64,000 nt of DNA. Origin: Apostichopus japonicus. Taxonomy: Eukaryota; Echinodermata; Holothuroidea; Aspidochirotida; Stichopodidae. Positions 54,683 through 64,000 of this stretch are shown here, one piece after another. The position numbers and the translations under genes are program-made. How positions within the stretch are numbered: the stretch's first letter is position 1; the number at the start of each line of letters is the position of its first letter. Below the pieces are notes generated by a model. It was not told the origin of the DNA. It saw only the letters and a list, made by a program, of their open reading frames with translations, and did not search any database. Location: the NCBI RefSeq assembly GCF_037975245.1, contig NC_092568.1, forward strand, positions 21,726,501-21,790,500, in the 5' to 3' direction.

Positions 54683-57600
54683 CCACAATTCCACAGCAGC
54701 GTCCCTTGTCAAGACACTGGACCCGTCTCATTTAGTAGCATAGCATCCTCTTGGCTTCCTCCAACTGTCTGTAAAAGTCATCCCACAATTTGGTTGGTCG
54801 ACTCGTGATGATGATGATGATGATATGCAAGGGAGAAGTTAGTAACACCGCAGAGCTTCTGGTATGCTTCCAGCTAATGAATGGTAGATCTTTCAAATTG
54901 TCATAACAAGAAAGGCTTCTATTGGAATGTTCCATGCTCAGAGAAACGGTGGGAATGGACTCCATCATCTTGTGTGAGATATGGTGGATTTATGATGCAT
55001 TAATTAGTGGTCAAATAGTTCCTTCTCTTCAAAGCTTGCAGGTTTCTTAAAATGAAATTTTATAATGAGCATCCAAAGCTGTTTCGTCTAGGGAACATCA
55101 TTTTATTCTGTTATTTTGGTGATTTGATACACATCTTGATATATTGCAGAATTGTTAAGGAAACATTAAGCCAAACAACCATCATCTCAATCATAGAGAT
55201 TCCTTACGACCAGGAATCCTCAAAAAACTAAAGCAGTTTCTCGGGTAGATTGAAGGTGTGGTAGTCGTGTCCCTGTTTTTCTGTCCGTTTCTTTTTTTAC
55301 ACGTTGCTAGCAAACATGGCTGCTACTGTTATGAATATCAGTATATTAGCACACTTTTGAAACTACCTTGATAATTTCAGCATATGCAATCCTGTCTGTT
55401 CTCAAGGAAAATAAACAAAGTGACAATTAAAGAAAGGAAACGTACAATTAATTCAATTTATAACTGGGGTCATGATATTACTTCATGAATTTCAGAAACC
55501 TTAAATTGTAGAGCTATTTGCTTGAACAGTGAAGTTAGAGAGAAATGATTTTTAGTAGAGATCTCTATCATGTAGGTTGAGGATGATGGGTTAGGTTTAT
55601 GCACCCTTGAAAACTAACCGCAAACTATGAAATTATCGCAAAGTTATCATCACCTTTTGAGAGGGATGGAGATTATTGTCTGGCAAAAGTGAGAAAAAAT
55701 CCCTGCAGAATTTGTAAATTAAACTTTGGGTGGCTGTATTTTAACAGATTGTGTAAAAGTTGTGCATTTTTAATCAAATAGGGTTTGGTTGTGTTACTCA
55801 CTGGACACATTTTGAGACAAATTCAAGTGAAATTGTTCTGGAGTAACTCAAATCATCAAATGGTTGTTGGATGGCTAATGGTCCTATTAAGCCCTGTTCC
55901 ATATTTTCCTTCTTCTTCAGCAGTTGCTATGGAACTTGTTGAGAACATTTTAAAAACAGTGAAAGCTAGAAGAAAGGCATACATCACACTACAAAAACCT
56001 ATTCTATAAAGTCATCAGGATTTTGGATGATATAACACATAATGCGTTGAAGGAAAAAGTCTTTCTCGATTCACGTTACCACATCCAGCTCCCCCTGCCA
56101 CCTTCCCCCCACCCGCCCTTGTTTTCACAAAAAGATATATATGGGTACTCGCTTTGTCCATATAAAATCTCCATTCAGTGAATGTTGTAACAGCATAGGT
56201 GATAATTTAATAGTAATTTCAGATTGAGATCTCAAAAGTGTTGAGAATGTTGAATCATGCCAGCAAATCATGCCAACAAGTGACAGAGACTACTAATTTT
56301 CTGCAGAATTTGTGATGGAAGCTTTCTTTTTTAATGTGATTTTAAGAATTTTTTCTTAATGAGTATGTGATGACACTAAAACTTGTTGAGAGAAATATTG
56401 CTCAGGTTAGATTTGTTGTTTTTATCATTTTTTATCTCTTTGTTTGTTTTTCTTCTTCTTATAAATGAAATTATCAAGAGATATGGTTTGTAAGAAAGCA
56501 TGCTGTGTTTACAAAGTATATGTGACCCTCCTTACAACATGTACTTTACTTGGAATGTTTCCTCCAAGGTATTGCATCATGCTTCAAGAAAGTTTTCAAT
56601 TTCTTAATGTTCCTTTCTTTCAACACCAAAGTTTGAAACTCAAAACATTTGAAAATATCAGAAAATATTTACCTTATTGTCAAATTAGTAGAAACAGAAA
56701 AAACAGTTAAATCTGGGAGCTAATGAACTACAACTTCTACAGAACTTTACTGGAAAATACAGCAAGCTTTCTTTCATTGTAATAGTAGGATGTTATTATG
56801 CAAAGAGTAGTTTGAACCATATCTGGAAAACCAAGACCAAAGATTTCATGACAAAAGATAATTCAATCTTCCTCACCCAGTATTCTTTAACAAAGTTTTT
56901 TTTTGTCCCCCTTTTAAAGTTGTAACAAGCAAATGTCTGTGGCAGTTACCAGTGATACTTCCCAATTCCTTGTTGAAGTCATTGAGTGTTTTTAGCAGAA
57001 ATTTACTATTTTGTGTGTTTATATATGTGAAGGTTAATGCATACTTAATGAGATAGATTTAATTGGTATCCTCAAATGGGATATGTCTCTTTCTTCTCTC
57101 TCTCTCTCTCTCTTTGGGTGATTTTTCAGAATCCCTAAATCACAACAAAAAATTTTCATTTTAAGATTTTATGATGTATAAGTAAAACATTGGAACAAAT
57201 TGGTTTGTGCTGCACTTTCTAGCAAATTGTGGCAACATTTCGTCATATATACGAATCATGACAAAAGATGCTCTTGTCGGTGAAAAGGTTCATGTCCCCC
57301 AAAGTTATTGAAGCTTGCAGGGAAAGTGCCCCAAGGAAGGGGGGGGTGTCTTTTGTCCTGCTAATAGGATTGTCCTGAATGATGTACAAAATTACATCAA
57401 ATATATTAAATGCTTATCTTTGTTTCTGTATTACTGGGATTAATGACATCCCCCGATTACCTCTGCAAATCTACATCGTAAACTTAGTAGATTTTAGTGG
57501 TTACTTTGAGCCAAATGTTGAAAGTTTGATACATCTTGGCTGTAATATTTGAGGGTTATAATTTTTTGTATTTTTTTGTATGACTTACCAAATTAAATTT

Positions 57601-60600
57601 CTCCGTCGTCTCTCTCACTTCACATGTAGATACAATAAGCATGTGAATGATGTTGATGGTGGTAATTGTTTGATAAGAGGTTAAGACTTAAAACTTAACA
57701 ATCAGTCTGCTTATCTTAATGACTGTTTACATCTCAGGGTAAATGTTGAGTATTCGTATGTTTTTTTTTTTTGGTGGGGACATAATGTTTGTAGAGACAT
57801 ACCATCCTTGGCTTGAAGCAATGTCATTTTCTTTGTTTCTGAATTTATGAGGGAGGGTGGCAAACGATGGTGATGATTATGGATGTTCCTTCTGTGCATC
57901 ATCATCTATGCTTACAATTGTTACCCATTAGGACCAAGTATCACCATTTGGATACCAACCCACCCACCCAGCCCCCTGTACCATGTCTACATGCCCTTTG
58001 CTCCGATCCATACCATGTTATTCCTCCCAATTATGAATGCTGCTGAATACAATTTCTAGCCTGCCAAAAAACAAAGATGATTTCAAACATGGCTTGAATC
58101 AATGACAGTTGTCCAGTTAGGTTGTGTTCATGTGAATTACTTTCATCTTCAGAGGAGGGTGGGTTTTTAATTTGCTCTTTGCTGTTGTTTTGGCTTTTTG
58201 CATCATGTTGTTAACACCCATGTGCCTTGAACAGTGCTATTGGTAGCAGAGTTTGTTTTATCGCTTTGTAATCCAATCATCCAAGTAGTTAATTAACAAC
58301 TGTCTAAAAATCAATGTTTGTAAAGGGAAAAGAAAAAGACCTGAAATGTTGCATCTCTTTTCAAGGTGTTATCATCATCCTGTATCTCGTTCATATCCGA
58401 TCCCAAGTTGATTTACTGTGCGAGGGTAGCGATATTTGCATTGCTCTGATGATTATGGGGTTACTGGGGGTAACTTAGGGTTACTTTATTAACACTGTAG
58501 TCACTTAAGTCTTATTTCTGGTCCACTTGAGAAAATTAGAACAAAAAACTTACTTGGTTCACAAGTTCACTGTACTGGTAGCTAATAGTGCATATGTACT
58601 TATCGAAGAATCATTTGAATTTCTTTTTTAAATTTGTGTGGCTTTCTTTATTCTTACTCTTTTGTCTTAGGTTATAGATCAATATCCCGTGATCTATTCT
58701 TACTGCCTTCTTAATTTAACTCACTACCGTGCTGCTTTTTGTTATGTGAATAGAACACCTTGTTCGCCATCACAGTCACTCTGAAATGTCTTTTGATGTT
58801 TCAAATTCTGAAAATGTTGTTTGTGCTTTTGACATGGAACTACTTCTCTGATTGAATGACAAGAAGCTGGGGGGGGGAGGGGGTTGTACTCCATCAGATT
58901 CACTCTAATGTAAAATGTTTTAATGGTTATCGTTGTTGTTGTACTGTTGTTTATCACAAATACACTCTTCTGAGGTTTGTAACAGTTGCAAAACTCTTTT
59001 TACATCTGTTTAAGAGAAACATAAATTGATGATGCTTGGAACCAGCTCGCCTAACTTTGGAATTTTGTTTTGGGTTCATTAATCAACACAAATGACATTA
59101 ACTTTACGTATATATCTTAAGCTAGTCTCTTGCTTTCAAATGCACCGTAGCTTAAAATTTGGAGGTAAAAAAAAACGCATTTTGTTAACCTTACATATGT
59201 TTCTTAAGCTGGTCTCTTGCTTTCACATGCATGCTTAGGTGTTGTTAGTGTCACTGCCTTTGCAGTGGAGCTTAAAATTTGGAAAAAAATTAACACATTT
59301 TGTCACAATTCGTTTCATAATGGAAAATAGTACTGCATGGTTGGTTTTCTTATTTTGTAACAGTGATGTAGTTTGGATGCGAGTTCATTCATCACCATGG
59401 TAACCTAGGAGTAAGGGTATCAGTGTCAGCATGTGGGCAGCTTTTTTGGTTTGAAATATTGTGTGTGCAAAAGTTTTGGTATTTTTTTAAGGGAAAATTA
59501 CTGAAATGCTTAAAAGTGTTTTGGAGAGTGTGATGAATGCCTGGAACAACAAATGTAACATTTAGTTATATCACACCAGTGCCTTGAATTGCTAACCATG
59601 TGTTTCATAGTTTCATGTTATTAGAATGAATTTTTAATATGTAAAACAGTATCAAGTTGGACTGAGGGGAAGATTTATGTAAAAAAAAACAAAAAACAGA
59701 AGAAGAAAACAGTATCTTCCGTACATTTTAATTTTTTTCTCTTTTTTTTTTTCTTTTTGCATAAAATGCTATAATTATTGGTTTTTGGACTGTGTGTGTG
59801 TGTATGTTAACTGGTCATGTTGGTTCATATTGTGTATATTTGGAGGCAATTAGCCCTTCATTTAAATTCACTTATAAGATATTAGAACCAATTTTTTCTT
59901 TCTTTCCCCCCCCCCCCCTTCTCAATGACACACAGAATAATTGTTTATATTTTACTCGTCTCAACTAATTTAACATCAAAGGGGGGAAAGCTGGCTTTTA
60001 AACTGCTGGTGATAATATGACAAACCAAGTGAAAGCTACATTGAGAAACATTATGCATACATAGGTATCTTAAAAAAAAAACAATTGTGATTTCAATTGG
60101 CTAATCAGAGTAACCAGTGCAGCTAGTGCACTGCTTCACTCAGGAATGAAATATCCAATCAAAGACTGATGTTTAGTAACACAGCATAAATGAGAGATAG
60201 AGCCAGTGTGGAGGATTAGGAGGAGGCCTTGGTAGAGAATGGTGTTTTTAACATATTTTTAACGGATGAAATGACAAATGTCTTGGTAGGTCCTAGTATC
60301 ATGGACTCGGGTATATATTTTATCTCACTGTTGAATATTTAAGCAGGAAATGAACTGAGGGAAGTGTCTATGAAATGTTTAACCAAATGAACAAGATTTT
60401 GCTTTTCTCTCCATAGAGGTCAAATGAGGGATAAAATATGATGTGAATTTGCAGAAGATTACGTTTTACAAACAGTTTCGAGATTCGACGATTATGAAGA
60501 TTTTGTTACGGTTATTCCTCTGTTTGATTAGATTTTTTTTGTACATGTACTCATAACAATGCATATGTTATATAGAATGATGTCCCCCTTGAAAAGACAA

Positions 60601-60940
60601 AAAAAAAATGTATTATCATGCATTTGAATAGTATGTAAAATTTAAGGCTCGTTTTACCTACAAGTTTCATGAATTGGTGTGTCATATGATGTTAATGTGT
60701 TTTTTTTTGGTTCTTGTTTGAATGAAATATGAAAATGAGACAACAATATCAGGGGAAACACTTGCCTGGCTTTTACAAGGCAGTTTGTTGCTGCCCTTCC
60801 ATTACCCATTCCTTGGCAAGCAAGTTAATCAAATTTTTTCTTCTTTTTTTTTTTTTTCTTTTTTTGTAATGAAGGTTAATTGAATATTGGATAAAGAGAC
60901 ACATTTCTCTGTAAATAAAACAAATTTGAACTACAGAAGT
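54683..60940 (+). other. PPP4R3: Probable long PPP4R3 3' UTR (~6.2 kb)
   Basis: No exon or transposon end is visible for 6.2 kb after the stop, and the strand is T-rich on +. Polyadenylation candidates are AATAAA at 55410 (no GT-rich follow-up), 60914-60919 (followed by GTGTTTGTTTTC…, the best) and 61139. TGTAAATA, a Pumilio-type site, overlaps the 60914 signal (60910-60917). It includes a (GAT)n run at 54807-54825 and (CT)n at 57089-57114. That it is a single UTR is inferred. Confidence 0.5.
59097..59302. repeat. Tandem duplication in the presumed 3' UTR
   Basis: 59097-59182 and 59184-59302 share TTAAC(T/C)TTAC(G/A)TAT, CTTAAGCT(A/G)GTCTCTTGCT, TTCA(A/C)ATGCA, AGCTTAAAATTTGGA and CATTTTGT in order. 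The second copy has about 30 extra bases in the middle. Confidence 0.85.
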
Positions 60941-61759
60941 GTTTGTTTTCTTCTTTTGAGTCTCTTTTCTTTTGTTTTTAAATCTGGCAATGTTGCAAAA
61001 GCAAAATTGCTTAACCTTTATTTAGCATACTGGTATGTTTCTGGAGGGTCAGTCTTCATGCATTTTTCTTTTTCAATGGTTATTGTAAAATCAGTTCTAA
61101 TCGTGTTTTTGTACTATGTAGTTGCAGTACATAGGAACAATAAAATACTGTTTTTGGATGGGGGGAGGGGGGGAGCAGGAGGCCTGCAGTAATCTGCCCA
61201 ATCTATGAGTAATGAGTAGTAATCCCTAGGAGAAATGATCCCCTACTTTTGGCTGGTCAAGAAAGGATAGTTATATAGTGTTTGTGTTAACACTACACAC
61301 ATTAGTTGGCTATGCCCAGCTAATGGTTAAATCTTGTTTGGAAGGCTATACTGCTTGCAGATCCTATACAGATTTTTAACCAGAGTTTTGTGAAGTTGTA
61401 AGAATACATTCGGGGCGACAGTGGTCAAGTGGGGTCCCCCTGGAAGGCTTATACATCACATCTTCCCCAATACAAGAATATATAGCCAATGACCAGCACC
61501 TTTGTCGATATATTACAAATTGTCTTTCTGTTTCAAGCTTCTTTAGTGAAGAAATGGTATACAACCTCTAAAATGAAGCTTCACTCATCTCACATGACTA
61601 CGTAATGACTGAAGTCTTCAGATAGTGACAGCAGCCATTGACAGATCAACCAGCTATTATGGTCATTACCTTGAAGAACCTACTCAAAAGCCAAACTTTT
61701 TTACTCTTTGACATGATAGTTTTTACCTTCAATCTTCAAGAGGGAATACGGTAATGCAT

Positions 61760-61985
61760 AGTCCCATTCCAGTAACTTGGTGATTGTAGCAATGGTCGTT
61801 GCCATGGGAATTGTATCAATTCTGGTAGCAATGGTGATTGTAGCAATGGTGGTTGCAATGGTGATTGTAGCAATGCTGGTTGCCATGGTGATTGTAGCAA
61901 TGCTGGTTGTCATGGTGATTGTAGCAATGCTGGTTGCCATGGTGATTATATAGCAATGCTGGTTGCAATGGTGATTGTAGCAATG
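61760..61985. repeat. 27-bp minisatellite
   Basis: About eight diverging copies of a 27-bp unit containing CAATGCTGGTTGCCATGGTG and ATTGTAG. As the unit is a multiple of 3, it gives a spurious repeated minus-strand frame (SIATITMAT). Confidence 0.9.
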
Positions 61986-62217
61986 CAATCATATTGCAGT
62001 TGAGCTAAAGCATCAAAGATGGTCAAATTTAGATATAATCACAGTTCAAGTATCTCCATCCCCCTCCCCCCCCCCCTCCTGCCAGTGGTGAAGTCTGTCT
62101 GTTGCAATGATTGACTCTTTCCCCACAGATTCCAGTTGTATAGGAGACTACCCAAATATTGAAATATACAGAAAAGTCGGGCAGGCACCTCAATTCATGA
62201 CAATTTCTAGCCATACA

Positions 62218-62420
62218 CAGGCGCGGCGGAACGGAAAAATTATTGGGGGGGCTAATGTGTGGAGACTATCTAAGCGGAGCGCCACCATCGGTTGGCGCGG
62301 AGCGTACAAGAAAATTTTGGTTTTTTTTCAAACCCCCAGATGGCCGGAAACGGCACTTTCCGAGTGTTTTATGCTGCGAATACCTAGCCCTAAAATATGG
62401 GTCTCAAGCCTGCAATTTCT
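62218..62420. mobile_element. Truncated hAT-like MITE fragment
   Basis: Begins CAGGCGCGGCGGAACGG, resembling the ends of 31198-31870 and 62536-62938, and carries the shared core (62265-62320) and GGCCGGAAACGGC. No right end or duplication could be found. Confidence 0.55.
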
Positions 62421-62535
62421 CAGATTGCACGTAAAAGTCTGTAAAAACATTGTAATTTGTATATTCGATGGTTTTTTAAGAGAGTAGCTATCACTCGTAG
62501 TGTACTCGCAAAGATGTTTTTGAGTGTAGTAAGGG

Positions 62536-62938
62536 CAGTGGCGGAGCTAGAGTATTGGTCAGGGAGGGCAAGAATGGTCTGTAGGGGCGCTTTCGACACT
62601 ATCTAAGCGGAGCGCCACCACAGGTTGGCGCGGAGCGTACAGAAAATTTTTGAGTAAAGTTACTCCCTAGATTGCAGGAAATGACCCTTTCCGGGGCCTT
62701 GCTAATTTGCAGATAAACGGAGAATAAATAGGTGTCGTCGCCATTTTGTCGGAAAATTACACCAACAGAATATGACAAATGTCAATAGGTATATGAGAGC
62801 GCAATAAAATAGTCAAAAATCGCGAATAAGTAAAAAGTAGTGAAAAGCTGAAAAGGGCGCCAGCAGTCCATTTGAGTCCGTCAGTGGGGGGGGGGAGGCA
62901 TCCGCCCCCTGACTGTATATATGGACGCTCCGCCACTA
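62536..62938. mobile_element. hAT-like MITE, 403 bp
   Basis: Inverted ends (C/T)AGTGGCGGAGC / GCTCCGCCACTA with exact 8-bp duplication AGTAAGGG (62528-62535 and 62939-62946). It holds the shared hairpin core at 62596-62649 and a G run with matching C run near the right end. Confidence 0.92.
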
Positions 62939-63010
62939 AGTAAGGGATGTTGGAGAACTGGCTGAAATGAGGCAAGTCATTGGCCTAAGACGAAGTTGTG
63001 TTACGCTTAC

Positions 63011-63107
63011 CGGTACTCACACTCACTGCTTCCACTGCGTGAAGACGCGGTTGGGGTGACAATGTGGTCTATAGCCAGGGGACGGGCCGAGGGTCCCCCA
63101 GCAATTA
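63011..63107 (-). CDS. Possible exon of a minus-strand gene
   Basis: On the minus strand a 97-bp open segment lies between acceptor TTTTAG (63108-63113) and donor GTAAGC (63005-63010). It encodes IAGGPSARPLAIDHIVTPTA plus 12 residues and is the only CpG- and GC-rich patch nearby. Phases are 2 in and 2 out. I recognise no family, and the rest of the gene would lie outside or in 63100-64000. Confidence 0.25.
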
Positions 63108-63369
63108 CTAAAATTATTACACCTATAGAGTATACGTGTGCATCGGACAGATCGACAAGTATGCATTGAAAAATGGGCAGATGCACGTTTCGGAGCCTTG
63201 GTAAATATTGGGGGGGCTTATCATGCATTTGCCCCCTCAACTTTTTTATACGTGTAGATGAAATTAAGCACAGCAAGGCCTTCAGTGTGTGCGTTCCATG
63301 GAAATGTCTGATTCTTACACTGACACCAATTGAAGATGGAAAGAGAAATGGAAAAAAATGAAAATGCAA

Positions 63370-64000
63370 TTTTTTTTAATATGTATTTTCACGATAAATC
63401 ATACCATAGAACACAATGTGTAAGAAGAGAAGCTTTAATTCTATGTAGTTCACAAGTTATTAATTGAGATATGTCAATTCTAGTCATAGAAAAACAAGTT
63501 TTTTCTTCATAAGGGGTATGCCAGTGGCTGAAGTAGATTTTTTGCTAGTAAATGCTAGAATAAGAAAAATTATATTTTCATTTTGAAGCAAAAAACTTGC
63601 ATATGTTTGTTGTGAACAGTTAAATGGCCCATTAAGTAAAATCAGAAACAGGATATAATTTACTGGGTTTAAATCCACTTAGAAAGTAGAAACATTTTCA
63701 ACACTCCATGTTAAGAAAATTTCAGCCATTTCTGGAGAAATTAACTGATGCATAAACATGGTAGTCTTGAGAAATGTTAAAATCTGAGAAAATACAGGAA
63801 CATTTCATATTAAAGCTAATATTTGTTGTACAAATCTGATATGCCATGGCATGACCTTACTATTTAATCAGGTACAATCTTTTAATTTAATTTTAATTCA
63901 TCCGAGTATGGACAGAGATTAAATGCCGCTTAAGAATCACATTAACATCCAGAAGGAGAAATTTAATAGTCTGTATTACTCACCGAGGGAAGTATGCACA
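63370..64000. other. AT-rich tail of the window
   Basis: No repeat ends, exons or RNA genes recognised. Confidence 0.5.

Noticed and set aside
61701-61988. Repeated nine-residue minus-strand protein
   Set aside because: Product of the 27-bp minisatellite, whose unit is a multiple of three.

Overview
The window is nuclear DNA from an animal, and carries two split protein-coding genes, both on the + strand, in AT-rich sequence full of transposon remnants. The exons read clearly as vitamin B12-dependent methionine synthase (MTR, 1614-26304, 5' end missing) and as PPP4R3/SMEK, the regulatory subunit 3 of protein phosphatase 4 (33789-54682, complete). Every intron I placed has GT and AG borders and keeps the reading frame. 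B12-dependent MTR of this four-module form, the metazoan type of PPP4R3, and the hAT, LINE and tRNA-SINE debris suggest a marine invertebrate. An echinoderm such as a sea cucumber is my guess from the feel of the repeats, not something the sequence proves.

Layout. 1-1613: upstream intron or flank with degenerate GGTAAA tandem arrays. 1614-26304: 25 coding exons of MTR, missing only about 17-20 N-terminal residues. 26305-26900: MTR 3' UTR with an AATAAA signal at 26893. 26900-33700: intergenic DNA with a modular ~128-bp repeat and a hAT element nested inside another hAT element. 33700-54682: PPP4R3, 16 coding exons, with large introns holding hAT-like elements, a LINE end and a possible alternative exon. 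54683 to about 60940: apparently a very long PPP4R3 3' UTR. 61000-64000: a 27-bp minisatellite, hAT-like elements and a possible minus-strand exon of a next gene.

Functional view. MTR remakes methionine from homocysteine with 5-methyltetrahydrofolate and cobalamin in the cytosol. PPP4R3 directs the PP4 phosphatase to its substrates through an N-terminal EVH1 domain. I see no functional link between them; they are simply neighbours.

The most useful non-gene result is a set of non-autonomous DNA transposons whose borders can be read directly from terminal inverted repeats and target-site duplications. Two are nested pairs, and four share one internal hairpin core although their ends differ. 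I found no bacterial-style system, CRISPR array or operon.
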